Assembly: GCF_036387535.1 (NCBI RefSeq)
Contig: NZ_DASVTO010000040.1
Coordinates: 1 to 17,752 of the forward strand
DNA: 17,752 nucleotides
Reading direction: 5' to 3'
Origin: Sphingomonas_R sp036387535
GTDB lineage: Bacteria > Pseudomonadota > Alphaproteobacteria > Sphingomonadales > Sphingomonadaceae
In this document: positions 1 through 7,255 of the stretch, piece after piece
Numbering within the stretch: the stretch's first letter is position 1
Layout: the number at the start of each line of letters is the position of its first letter
Program-made: the position numbers and the translations under genes
The notes under the pieces: model-generated
The model's input: the letters and a program-made list of their open reading frames with translations, nothing else
Told to the model about the DNA's origin: nothing
The model's database searches: none

Positions 1-289
1 CCCGGTCGCGTTCCTTGTCACGGAGATCGTCGAGGTCGCGATGCTGGCCGATCCGCGCGGCAAGGTGCTGATCGCGCTGCAACCTGCCGATCGTCCCGAC
101 CGGGCGACCCTGTCGATCGCCGCGGCGGCGTTGGCCGGCGCGCCGGACCGGCCCAGCGCTCCCAGCGAACGCTTCCGCCGCGTGATCGAAGGTCTCTCGC
201 GACAGCTTCGCAGCAAGCTGGCGATCGACGAGATCCTTGGCAGCTATGCGATCGAGATCAGCATTTCCCCGGATACCGACGACGATTGA
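1..289 (+). CDS. Sensor histidine kinase, C-terminal end (partial; HisKA_2/HWE-like)
   Basis: The reading frame is open from base 2 to a TGA at 287-289, so only the last 95 residues of a protein that begins outside the window are visible. Near the left edge the run FLVTEIVEVAM resembles the N-box of HisKA_2/HWE histidine kinase ATPase domains, which usually read like LxVxELVxNAL. The end, RRVIEGLSRQLRSKL followed by a short beta strand, resembles the last helix and strand of that ATPase fold. The Asn expected in the N-box is not obvious, so ATP binding may be degenerate. In sphingomonads a kinase of this kind often sits in the general stress response locus near nepR and ecfG. That context, and the stress-type promoter of the next gene, fit but do not prove this role. 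The family call comes from a fragment and is moderate. Confidence 0.5.
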   Translation, partial: PVAFLVTEIVEVAMLADPRGKVLIALQPADRPDRATLSIAAAALAGAPDRPSAPSERFRRVIEGLSRQLRSKLAIDEILGSYAIEISISPDTDDD

Positions 290-310
290 CGGGAGTATCG
301 ACACGGAGGC

Positions 311-335
311 GGAACAAGATCCGGCATCGGGCATT
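311..335 (+). promoter_or_regulatory. Possible EcfG (general stress sigma factor) promoter for the entericidin gene
   Basis: GGAAC at 311-315 is followed by a 16-base spacer and CATT at 332-335. The known alphaproteobacterial EcfG consensus is GGAAC-N16/17-CGTT, so the -35 is perfect and the -10 has one mismatch. It lies 48 bases before the ATG at 383, a suitable distance for a short leader carrying the GGAG ribosome site at 371-374. Confidence 0.45.
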
Positions 336-382
336 CCTCCTTTGGCCTCCGCACGGATGGTACAGAATTGGGAGTTCAGATT

Positions 383-511
383 ATGGTGCGTAAGATCGTC
401 GCGATCGCCCTCGTCACGGGCAGCTTCATGGTTTCGGCCTGCAACACGGTCGAAGGCGCTGGCAAGGACGTGAAGTCCGCGGGTCAGGCTGTCGAGAACG
501 TCGCCAAGTAA
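383..511 (+). CDS. Entericidin A/B-family small lipoprotein
   Basis: This 42-residue protein starts with a basic N-terminus (MVRK), then a hydrophobic signal segment and the lipobox VSAC, which gives a lipidated Cys after cleavage by signal peptidase II. The short mature part, NTVEGAGKDVKSAGQAVEN, is the characteristic entericidin pattern (CNTxxGxGxDxxxxGxAI). A GGAG ribosome site lies 8 bases before the ATG. Members of this family are small envelope lipoproteins. In Escherichia coli, EcnA and EcnB were described as an antidote/toxin pair under stationary-phase control, but most alphaproteobacterial homologues have no tested role. Here it stands alone, with no second entericidin beside it. 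A possible EcfG promoter precedes it and a strong terminator follows at once, so it is probably a single stress-induced gene. Confidence 0.85.
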   Translation: MVRKIVAIALVTGSFMVSACNTVEGAGKDVKSAGQAVENVAK

Positions 512-531
512 GCCCCATCCAGGGCTTAACG

Positions 532-564
532 AAAACCCCGCCGGTGCGAACCGGCGGGGTTTTT
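532..564 (+). terminator. Intrinsic terminator between convergent ecn-like gene and tatC
   Basis: A perfect 11-bp stem (535-545 with 550-560) closes a GCGA tetraloop (546-549), with an A run before it and a T run after it. The A/T symmetry makes it usable from both strands. It can therefore end both the entericidin transcript and the tat operon transcript arriving on the minus strand. Confidence 0.9.
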
Positions 565-574
565 CATGGGCGGA

Positions 575-1342
575 TCATTCCGTCGCCGCTTCCTCGGCAA
601 ACTTCCGGCGGCGTTTCTCGGTAAAGAAGATCGCAATCAGCGCGAATTCATACAGGATCACCAACGGCACGGCGAGCATCAGCTGCGATACCACGTCCGG
701 GGGCGTCAGCACCGCCGCGATCCCGAACGCCGCCACGATCGCATAGCGCCGCCCGGCTTTCAGCTGCGCCCGCGTCACCAATCCCGCGGTTTCCAGCAGC
801 ATCAGCAGCACCGGCAGCAGGAACGCCACGCCGAAACCGAACAGGAATTTGGTGACGAAGCTCAGATAATTGCCGACACCCGGCAAGGCATCCTGCTGAA
901 CACCGCCGATATTGCCCTGATATCCCAGCAGGAAGTGCAGCGCGATCGGCATTGCGACATAATAGGCCAGCGCGGCGCCCATCAGGAACAGCACCGGGGT
1001 CAGCAGCAGGAACGGGAAGAAGGCGCGCTTCTCGTTCTTGTACAAGCCCGGCGCGATGAACTGCCAGATCTGGTTGGCGATGACCGGGAAGGCCAGCATC
1101 GTCGCTGCAAAGAAGGCGACCTTCAGTTCGACGAAGAATGCCTCGAAGATGTCGGTGTAGATCAGGCGCCCCTGCCCCGCCATCAGCAGGGGTTGCACCA
1201 GAAAGGCAAAGATCGGCCGGGCGAAATACAGGCAGATGCCGAACGCCGCCGCCAGTGCCGCGATCGACCACAGCAACCGCCGTCGCAGTTCGATCAGATG
1301 ATCCAGCAGCGGCGCACGCGACTCGTCGATATCGTCGATCAC
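575..1342 (-). CDS. tatC: Sec-independent protein translocase TatC
   Basis: TatC is the multi-spanning receptor of the twin-arginine translocase. It recognises RR signal peptides of folded proteins and works with TatB. The 255-residue length is normal. The N-terminal HLIELRRRLL matches the conserved cytoplasmic HLxELRxR motif, and the conserved loop Glu is seen in the run DIFEAFFVELK. Six hydrophobic segments can be followed along the chain, and the tail is basic (EKRRRKFAEE). The start is GTG at 1342, embedded in the tatB stop as GTGA (4-base overlap), so TatC synthesis is probably coupled to TatB. It is the last gene of the minus-strand cluster and ends 10 bases from the shared terminator. 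Confidence 0.97.
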   Translation of the reverse strand: MIDDIDESRAPLLDHLIELRRRLLWSIAALAAAFGICLYFARPIFAFLVQPLLMAGQGRLIYTDIFEAFFVELKVAFFAATMLAFPVIANQIWQFIAPGLYKNEKRAFFPFLLLTPVLFLMGAALAYYVAMPIALHFLLGYQGNIGGVQQDALPGVGNYLSFVTKFLFGFGVAFLLPVLLMLLETAGLVTRAQLKAGRRYAIVAAFGIAAVLTPPDVVSQLMLAVPLVILYEFALIAIFFTEKRRRKFAEEAATE

Positions 1343-1755
1343 GGCCGTTCTACCGGGCTGGATTGCAGCTGTTCGGGTTCGGACGCGGCCGGTGGGTGGT
1401 CAGCGACAGGACCGGCGACATATGGCACGTCGCTGGCCGGCGCCGGGTGCGCCACGTCGGCGGCCGGCGCCGGCAACATCGGATCGCCCGTCGCGAACGT
1501 GGCGTCGTGCGCCTCTTCTGCGGGATGTTCGCGCATGATGCGGGCATTTTCCTTCGCCCAGGTTTCTTCCATTTCCTTCAATTCCGCTTCCCGCACCATC
1601 TCGTCGAAACTGGCGCGGAAATGGCGACCGACTCCGCGTATCTTGGCCACGAACTGCCCCACCGTCCGCATGGCACGCGGAAGATCCTTCGGGCCGATCA
1701 CGACCAGCGCCACGACGGCGCACAGCAGCAATTCGGTCGGTGCGATGTCGAACAC
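1339..1755 (-). CDS. tatB: Sec-independent protein translocase TatB
   Basis: TatB forms the substrate-binding complex with TatC. The protein opens with the canonical FDIAPTELLL and a single N-terminal membrane helix, then the hinge VVIGPKDLPRAMR, followed by an amphipathic helix and a long Pro/Ala-rich acidic tail. I chose the GTG at 1755 (138 residues) because it gives the family-standard M-F-D-I start. A second in-frame GTG at 1767 would add MKTA but has no better ribosome site. The gene is separated from tatA by 95 bases that hold a hairpin, and overlaps tatC by 4 bases. The tail contains a 27-nt tandem duplication. Confidence 0.95.
   Translation of the reverse strand: MFDIAPTELLLCAVVALVVIGPKDLPRAMRTVGQFVAKIRGVGRHFRASFDEMVREAELKEMEETWAKENARIMREHPAEEAHDATFATGDPMLPAPAADVAHPAPASDVPYVAGPVADHPPAASEPEQLQSSPVERP
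1426..1473 (-). repeat. Tandem 27-nt duplication inside tatB tail
   Basis: Bases 1426-1446 and 1453-1473 match at 19 of 21 positions with a period of 27 bases, which is nine codons. In TatB this gives two successive copies of a P-A-P-A-(A/S)-D-V unit in the low-complexity C-terminal tail. Confidence 0.7.
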
Positions 1756-1783
1756 GGCAGTCTTCACCCCACAAAAACGATGT

Positions 1784-1808
1784 CCGCCGCCCGGTCTGCG
1801 GGCGGCGG
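1784..1808 (-). promoter_or_regulatory. Intercistronic hairpin between tatA and tatB
   Basis: A perfect 9-bp GC stem (1784-1792 with 1800-1808) with a 7-base loop lies in the 95-base gap between tatA and tatB. A second, shorter hairpin (1827-1832 with 1838-1843) lies on its tatA side. On the minus strand a TTTTT run (1772-1776) comes about seven bases after the main stem, too far for a classical terminator. It may act as a weak attenuator or as a 3' stabiliser for the tatA message. This role is inference. Confidence 0.5.
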
Positions 1809-1850
1809 CTGCATGACATCATCGCCGGCCCGTCCGGCGGGCCCGGTCGA

Positions 1851-2096
1851 TCAGACTTGCGGGCGATCATCCTTCATCGGATGCAGGTCGCGCTGCGCCG
1901 TCGGTTCGACCGGCGGCTGTGCCTGGAGCCGTGCAGAAGGCTTGGCGGGCACCTCGTCATCGTCCTCGGCCATGCCTTTCTTGAACTGTTTCACGCCCTT
2001 GGCGACATCTCCCATCATATTGGAGAAGCGGCCGCCGCCCAGCAGCAAGATCGCGACAACGGCAAAGATCAGGATATGCGGGAGCGAGATGCCCAT
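1851..2096 (-). CDS. tatA: Sec-independent protein translocase TatA
   Basis: TatA is the pore-forming or membrane-weakening subunit of the twin-arginine translocase and is needed in large excess over TatB and TatC. The 81-residue protein has one N-terminal membrane helix (HILIFAVVAILLL), a glycine hinge (GGGRF) and the amphipathic helix MGDVAKGVKQFKKGM, which is the standard alphaproteobacterial pattern. The tail is polar and acidic. An AGGAG site lies 7 bases before the ATG, the clearest ribosome site of the tat genes. It follows scpB by 26 bases and so appears to be co-transcribed with the upstream cluster. Confidence 0.96.
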   Translation of the reverse strand: MGISLPHILIFAVVAILLLGGGRFSNMMGDVAKGVKQFKKGMAEDDDEVPAKPSARLQAQPPVEPTAQRDLHPMKDDRPQV

Positions 2097-2122
2097 GGTC
2101 AGTCTCCTATTGTCCCCCCTAT

Positions 2123-2707
2123 CTAGTCGTCATCGCCTCCGCTTTCCACCTCTAGCTGCGTGGCCGCGAAATCGACGGGGTCCAGCAGCCCGGCGGCCCG
2201 CAGATCGTCGATCCCCGGCAGGTCACGGCGCGACGCCAGGCCGAAATGCGCGAGGAAGTTGGGCGTGGTCGCAAAGATCAGCGGGCGTCCGGGCACCTCG
2301 CGCCGTCCGGCCGGGCGGATCCAGCCGGCCTGCATCAACACGTCCAGTGTCCCGCGCGATGTCTGAACTCCGCGGATCGCCTCGATCTCCGCGCGGCTGA
2401 CCGGTTCGTGATAAGCGATGATCGCCAGCGTCTCGACCGCGGCACGCGACATGCGGCGAGGCTCGTCCCGCTCGCGGCGCAGGATATGCGCCAGATCGGG
2501 CGCGGTCTGGAACAGCCAGCGCCCGCCGCGTTCGACCAGCTCCACCCCGCGGCCGGCATAGCGCGCCTGCAACCGCGTCAGCGCTGACGCCACGCCGTCC
2601 GCGGTGCCGATGGCCACCGCCAACTGGGAAAGGGTGAGCGGCGACTCGGCTGCGAACAGGACCGCCTCGATCGCGCGATCAACGGAATCGGCGGCCGGAT
2701 CGGTCAT
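2123..2707 (-). CDS. scpB: Segregation and condensation protein B
   Basis: ScpB is the winged-helix kleisin-associated subunit that forms the SMC-ScpAB condensin with ScpA. The 194-residue protein has the family signatures EAVLFAAESPLTLSQLA near the N-terminus, VETLAIIAYHEPVSRAEIEAIRGV in the middle (two pieces of one helix-turn-helix region) and the wing near TPNFLAHFGL. Its ATG overlaps the scpA stop as ATGA, so translation is probably coupled, as expected for partners in one complex. No strong ribosome site is seen before the start. Confidence 0.95.
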   Translation of the reverse strand: MTDPAADSVDRAIEAVLFAAESPLTLSQLAVAIGTADGVASALTRLQARYAGRGVELVERGGRWLFQTAPDLAHILRRERDEPRRMSRAAVETLAIIAYHEPVSRAEIEAIRGVQTSRGTLDVLMQAGWIRPAGRREVPGRPLIFATTPNFLAHFGLASRRDLPGIDDLRAAGLLDPVDFAATQLEVESGGDDD

Positions 2708-3447
2708 GGCGCGCGCAATCGCAACGGCGCGAACGCTTCCGCCTGGTCCAGCACGACCCGCCCCTGCCGCGCCAGTTCCAGCGCCGCCAGGAACGAGGAT
2801 GCCAGTGCCGACCGCCGAAGGTCACCCGTCCCGCCCGGCGGCACGCAGCGGCGCAGGTCGGTCCAGCCCGGCGCCGTCCCCAGCATCGCGACCAGCCGCG
2901 CCAGCGCCTGGTCCAGCGTCATCACCGGCCGGCGGCGCACCAGATGCACCACGGGTGCTGTCCGCCGCTTCACGACGCCATAGGCCGCGATCAGGTCATA
3001 CAGCGACGCATCCCATAGCGGACGCCGCACCACCGCCAGCCCCTCCGGCGCGCCGCGCGGAAAGACATCGCGTCCGATCCGGTCGCGCGCCATCAGCCGC
3101 GCACCCGCCTCCCGCATCGCATCCAGCCGTTGCAGGCGCAGTTGCAGGCGGAGCGCCATCTCCTCCGGATCGGGGTCCGCCTCCGGATCGCGCGGCAGCA
3201 GCAGCGCGGATTTCAGATAGGCCAGCCAGGCCGCCATCACCAGCCAGTCGGCCGCGACCTCCAGCCGCAACGCATCCGCGCGCGCCTGCGCGTGCGCCAG
3301 CCAGTCCAGATATTGCTCGACCAGCGCCAGGATCGACAGTTCGCGCAGATCCACCTTCTGCGTCCGGGCGAGTGTGAGCAGCAGGTCGAGCGGCCCTTCC
3401 CATCCGTCGAGTTCCAGCGTCAGCCGGTCGTCCGGCGGTGCGTCCAC
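2704..3447 (-). CDS. scpA: Segregation and condensation protein A (kleisin)
   Basis: ScpA is the kleisin that bridges SMC heads and binds ScpB in chromosome condensation. The N-terminal LDGWEGPLDLLLTLARTQKV, then ILALVEQYLDWL, and AADWLVMAAWLAYLKSALLL are hallmark kleisin segments, and the C-terminal winged helix ends in VLDQAEAFAPLRL. The frame is open up to 3522, but that part lies inside nagZ. The best start is the GTG at 3447 (247 residues), 7 bases after the nagZ stop and shortly before the conserved domain. An ATG at 3501 is an alternative. It overlaps scpB by 4 bases. Confidence 0.92.
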   Translation of the reverse strand: MDAPPDDRLTLELDGWEGPLDLLLTLARTQKVDLRELSILALVEQYLDWLAHAQARADALRLEVAADWLVMAAWLAYLKSALLLPRDPEADPDPEEMALRLQLRLQRLDAMREAGARLMARDRIGRDVFPRGAPEGLAVVRRPLWDASLYDLIAAYGVVKRRTAPVVHLVRRRPVMTLDQALARLVAMLGTAPGWTDLRRCVPPGGTGDLRRSALASSFLAALELARQGRVVLDQAEAFAPLRLRAP

Positions 3448-3454
3448 GCCGCGG

Positions 3455-4462
3455 TCAGGCGAGCGCCAGCAACGCGTCCCGCCGCGCCGCCAGCATGTCA
3501 TGATCGCTGCCGTCGCCGCCACCCGCGACCGTCGCCATGGCGCGGTCCAGCCGTTCGCGCGCTTGGTCGCTGATGGCGCCGACGCCCTGAACGCAGGCGA
3601 TCATCTCGGCCATGTCACCCGAACAATGCAGCGCCACGTCGCACCCCGCCGCGATCACGCCGCCCGCGCGCGCGCCATAATCCCCCCCCAGCGCCCGCAT
3701 GCCGAGATCGTCCGACATCAGCAGTCCGTCGAATCCGATCTGCCCGCGGATGATGTCGCCGATCACGATCGGCGACAGGCTGGCGCACCGTTCCGGATCC
3801 CAGGCGCGGTAGACGACATGCGCGGTCATCGCCATCGGGGCGCGCGCCAGCGCGCGGAACGGCAGCAGGTCGGTTTCCAGCGCGTCTGCGCTCGCATCGA
3901 CCACCGGCAGTTCAAGGTGGCTGTCGACCAGCGCGCGGCCATGGCCGGGAATATGCTTCACCACCGCGACCACGCCGGCGCGCGCCAGCCCGTCGATCGT
4001 GGCGCGGCCCAGCGCCGCCACCTGCATCGGTTCCGCGACCAGCGCGCGGTCGCCGATGATGTCGTGCGCGCCGGGCTGTGCGACGTCCAGCAGCGGCAGG
4101 CAATCGACCGTGATCCCGGCCTCCGCCAGCACCGCGCCGATCGCCTGCGCACTGGCCAGCATCGCTTCGATCGCGGAGATCGGCGCGCGATCATAGAGCG
4201 GCCCGAACGCGGCACCGGGCGGGAACGCCGGCCAGATCGGCGGCTGCATCCGCGCGACACGCCCGCCCTCCTGATCGATCAGGATCGGCACATCGGCGCG
4301 CCCGGACAGCAGACGCAGATCATCGGTCAACCGGCGCACTTGCGTGCGGTCGACCACGTTGCGCCGGAACAGGATGAACCCCGCCGGATCGCATTCCGCG
4401 AAAAAGGCGCGTTCCTCGGCGGACAATTCGGGCCCCGCCAGGCCCAGGATCAACGGTGTCAT
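3455..4462 (-). CDS. nagZ: Beta-N-acetylhexosaminidase NagZ (GH3)
   Basis: NagZ is a cytoplasmic glycoside hydrolase family 3 enzyme that removes N-acetylglucosamine from anhydro-muropeptides in cell-wall recycling. In many bacteria its product influences beta-lactamase induction. The 335-residue protein shows IDQEGGRVAR (residues 62-71), the catalytic loop KHIPGHGRALVDSH (169-182) with the Asp-His dyad D180/H182, and the nucleophile motif SDDLGM (D251). No signal peptide is seen, in line with a cytoplasmic enzyme. The ATG at 4462 has no clear ribosome site. It sits 65 bases after the SPOR gene and just before scpA in the same direction. Confidence 0.96.
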   Translation of the reverse strand: MTPLILGLAGPELSAEERAFFAECDPAGFILFRRNVVDRTQVRRLTDDLRLLSGRADVPILIDQEGGRVARMQPPIWPAFPPGAAFGPLYDRAPISAIEAMLASAQAIGAVLAEAGITVDCLPLLDVAQPGAHDIIGDRALVAEPMQVAALGRATIDGLARAGVVAVVKHIPGHGRALVDSHLELPVVDASADALETDLLPFRALARAPMAMTAHVVYRAWDPERCASLSPIVIGDIIRGQIGFDGLLMSDDLGMRALGGDYGARAGGVIAAGCDVALHCSGDMAEMIACVQGVGAISDQARERLDRAMATVAGGGDGSDHDMLAARRDALLALA

Positions 4463-4527
4463 GCCGCGGGTCTAACGCCCCATCCGGAAAATCAAACCCC
4501 CTCCCGCCGACGAGCGCCGGTACGATG

Positions 4528-5334
4528 TCAGCCGATGACCGCGCAGGTTTCCCCGGCAACCTTCAACCGCGCGCACAGCGCCCCCGCCTGTCCGCCCGTC
4601 GCGCGCAGGCGATAGAGCGTCTTGTCGCCCGCAACGACCGGCGTCACCGTCTTGGCCAGCGGGGCCAGGAAGGTGAAGCGCGTCGACAACGTCTTCCACG
4701 CCGCATTGGCCTTGGCCTCGCTGCCGAACGCGCCCAGCTGGATCTGCGCGCCGCCCGTGGCCGGTTCCGCGGCGACGGGTGCAGCGGCCTTGGCGGTCCG
4801 GACCGGTGCCGGGGCCGGAGCCGGGGCCGGAGCCGGCTTCACGATTGCGGCCGGCTTTTCAACGGGTGCGGTCCGGGCGGCGGGAACCGCCTTGGGGGCC
4901 AGTGGTGCGGCGACAGGGGCCGGCGCGGCGCTTGCGCCGCTGGACGCGGCGTCCGCGGTCGTCACGCTGCCGGTACCGGTGACCGGCGCCTCGGGAATGG
5001 CCGACAGGTCGATCGATGCATTGGTTTCCCTGCCGTCACTGGCCGCGAACGCGGTTTCGCCCTCGCCTTCCACCTTCATCCCGCCCGGCTGATCGGGCTT
5101 CACCTTGTAATCCCCCTCCGGCGCGGCGATCAGATCGCCCGATCCCTCGGCCGTACCACCGGACCGCAACCAGAATACGCCGCCGATCACCAGCCCCAGC
5201 ACCAGCAGCACGACCAGCAAGGCGGCGATGGTCTTGCCCATCCCCGGTGCGGACGCACGCTCCTCCTCGACCGGTTCCAGCCAGGGAAGACGATCGCCAT
5301 CGCCCGCGACCCGTCCCCGATCAAAATCCGACAT
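4528..5334 (-). CDS. SPOR-domain membrane protein
   Basis: The 268-residue protein has a short cytoplasmic N-terminus, one membrane helix at about 33-56 (KTIAALLVVLLVLGLVIGG), a long Ala/Pro-rich periplasmic linker and a C-terminal SPOR domain at about 194-268 beginning IQLGAFGSEAKANAAW. SPOR domains bind denuded glycan strands at division septa, so a role in septal peptidoglycan is likely by family. The ATG overlaps the argS stop by one base (TGATG), and GGAGGA lies 9 bases upstream, giving strong translation. It has FtsN-like topology, but I would not call it FtsN on this evidence. Confidence 0.9.
   Translation of the reverse strand: MSDFDRGRVAGDGDRLPWLEPVEEERASAPGMGKTIAALLVVLLVLGLVIGGVFWLRSGGTAEGSGDLIAAPEGDYKVKPDQPGGMKVEGEGETAFAASDGRETNASIDLSAIPEAPVTGTGSVTTADAASSGASAAPAPVAAPLAPKAVPAARTAPVEKPAAIVKPAPAPAPAPAPVRTAKAAAPVAAEPATGGAQIQLGAFGSEAKANAAWKTLSTRFTFLAPLAKTVTPVVAGDKTLYRLRATGGQAGALCARLKVAGETCAVIG
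4805..4834 (-). repeat. GC-rich 12-nt tandem repeat in the SPOR protein linker
   Basis: The 6/12-base unit GGGGCCGGAGCC is repeated about two and a half times. On the minus strand it encodes the Pro-Ala alternation of the periplasmic linker. Such a tract could vary in copy number between strains. Confidence 0.6.
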
Positions 5335-7076
5335 CAGTGCATCTCCTCCGCCGCCGCGACGCCCATCACGGCCAATCCGTTGCGGATGATCTGCCCGATG
5401 GCGGCGGCCAGCGATAGTCGGGCCAGCGTCGTTTCCGGGTCGTTAACCACTAAAAATCGCCGTTCCGGATCGTCATTGCCCCGGTTCCACAGCGCGTGGA
5501 ACGCCGCGGCCAGATCGGAGAGGTAGAAGGCCACCCGGTGCGGCTCGCGAGTCGTCGCCGCCGCTTCGATGATCCGCGGGAATTGCGCGGCCAGCCGGAC
5601 CAGCGCCAGTTCCTCCGCGTCCAGCCGCGCCAGATCGGCCGGCGTCGCGACATCGATCCCGGCCTCCACCGCCTTGCGGTGGACCGACCGGATCCGCGCA
5701 TGCGCATATTGCACGTAGAAGACCGGATTTTCCTTCGATGCCTCGACCACCTTGGCAAAGTCGAAATCCATCTGCGCATCGGCCCGCCGCGTCAGCATGG
5801 TGAAACGGACGACATCCTTGCCGACCTCCTCCACCACATCGGCCAGCGTCACGAAGCTGCCCGACCGTTTCGACATCTTCACCGGTTCGCCGTCGCGCAG
5901 CAGCCGCACCATCTGCACCAGCTTGATGTCCAGCGGCACGCGGCCACCGGTCAGCGCCTGTACCGCCGCCTGCACGCGCTTGACGGTGCCGGCATGATCC
6001 GCGCCCCAGATGTCGACCAGCAGGTCGGCGTTCTCCGCCTTCTGCGCATGATAGGCCAGGTCGTTGCCGAAATAGGTATAGGCGCCGTCCGCCTTCCGCA
6101 CCGGCCGGTCGCTGTCGTCGCCGAACCGCGTCGCACGGAACAGCGTCATCTCGACCGGTTCCCAGTCGTCCGGCACCTCGCCCTTCGGCGCCTCCAGCAC
6201 GCCTTCATAGACCAGCCCTTCGGCCCGCAGCCGGTCGAGCGCGGCAACGACCTTGCCGTCCGACTGCACCTTGGCCTCTGACGAGAAGACGTCATGGACG
6301 ATGCCGAGCAGCGCCAGATCGGCGCGGATCATGTCCATCATCGCCGCCACCGTGCGCGTGCGGAACAGCGGCAGCCACTCCGCCTCCGGCGCACCGACAT
6401 AGCGATCGCCATATTCGGCCGCCAACGCCGCCCCAATCGGCTTCAGATAGTCGCCGGGATACAGGCCTTCCGGAATCGTCACCGTCTCGCCCAGCGCCTC
6501 GCGGTAGCGCAGATGCGCGGAGCGCCCCAGCGTCTCGACCTGCGATCCCGCATCGTTGACATAATATTCGCGCGTCACCGCATGGCCGGCATATTCCAGC
6601 AGGCTGGCCAGCGCATCGCCGACCACCGCGCCGCGGCAATGGCCCATGTGCATCGGCCCGGTCGGATTGGCGGACACATATTCGACATTGACGCGCGCGC
6701 CCTGCCCCAGCGTCGACCGCCCATAATCGCCGGCGTCGGCCAGGATGGTCCGCAATTCCCCGCGCCACAGATCGGGGTCGAGCCGCAGGTTCATGAATCC
6801 GGGGCCGGCGATCTCCACCGCGGTGACACCCGGCAACGCCTCCAGCCTGGGTGCGATCAGCGCCGCCAGCGCGCGCGGGTTGGTCCCGGCCGGCTTCGCC
6901 AGCACCATCGCCGCATTGGTCGCCAGATCGCCGTGGCTGGCATCCCGCGGCGGCTCCACCGCGATATTCGCGCGGTTCAACCCCGCGGGCAACGCCGCTT
7001 CGGCCTCCAGCGCATCGAGAACGGTGCCGATATCGGCGGCAAAACGGGCATAGAGGCTCAAGGCAGGTTCCGGCAT
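5334..7076 (-). CDS. argS: Arginyl-tRNA synthetase
   Basis: ArgS charges tRNA-Arg with arginine. The 580-residue protein shows the class I signatures: the HIGH motif as HMGH at 143-146 in VSANPTGPMHMGH, and the KMSKS motif as KMSKR at 400-404. The N-terminal add-1 domain carries the usual HGDLATNAAM pattern at about 48-57, and the C-terminal anticodon-binding helical domain includes VQYAHARIRS. Length is normal. It is the first gene of the minus-strand cluster in this window. The upstream 179 bases hold no promoter that I find convincing and no strong ribosome site before the ATG. It overlaps the SPOR gene by one base. Confidence 0.97.
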   Translation of the reverse strand: MPEPALSLYARFAADIGTVLDALEAEAALPAGLNRANIAVEPPRDASHGDLATNAAMVLAKPAGTNPRALAALIAPRLEALPGVTAVEIAGPGFMNLRLDPDLWRGELRTILADAGDYGRSTLGQGARVNVEYVSANPTGPMHMGHCRGAVVGDALASLLEYAGHAVTREYYVNDAGSQVETLGRSAHLRYREALGETVTIPEGLYPGDYLKPIGAALAAEYGDRYVGAPEAEWLPLFRTRTVAAMMDMIRADLALLGIVHDVFSSEAKVQSDGKVVAALDRLRAEGLVYEGVLEAPKGEVPDDWEPVEMTLFRATRFGDDSDRPVRKADGAYTYFGNDLAYHAQKAENADLLVDIWGADHAGTVKRVQAAVQALTGGRVPLDIKLVQMVRLLRDGEPVKMSKRSGSFVTLADVVEEVGKDVVRFTMLTRRADAQMDFDFAKVVEASKENPVFYVQYAHARIRSVHRKAVEAGIDVATPADLARLDAEELALVRLAAQFPRIIEAAATTREPHRVAFYLSDLAAAFHALWNRGNDDPERRFLVVNDPETTLARLSLAAAIGQIIRNGLAVMGVAAAEEMH

Positions 7077-7117
7077 TGACAGCAGAGCCTACCCCATAGG
7101 CGATAAGACGGGCCGCC

Positions 7118-7129
7118 GTCATCCCCGCG
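7118..7129. repeat. REP-like half motif upstream of argS
   Basis: The 12-mer GTCATCCCCGCG resembles the reverse complement of the motif at the right edge of the larger REP-like element near 10270. Only one half is seen here. The rest of the argS-upstream gap shows nothing I can assign. Confidence 0.25.
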
Positions 7130-7255
7130 TTCCAAGGGCGGCCGATGCGGTTCGAGACTGTCCAAGTCGGATCGTGGAATTTGGAGGTGAACGTCGGAGT
7201 GTGGTGGAGAACCGACCGACCCGTTTCAGGCCTGACGCGGGCATTCCGGACCGCC

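Noticed and set aside
566..1816. A 416-codon plus-strand frame antisense to tatC and tatB
   Set aside because: The product is a His/Gln/Arg-rich run without domains, and the minus strand encodes clear TatC and TatB.
3374..4615. A 413-codon plus-strand frame over nagZ
   Set aside because: It is the antisense shadow of a fully recognisable NagZ.
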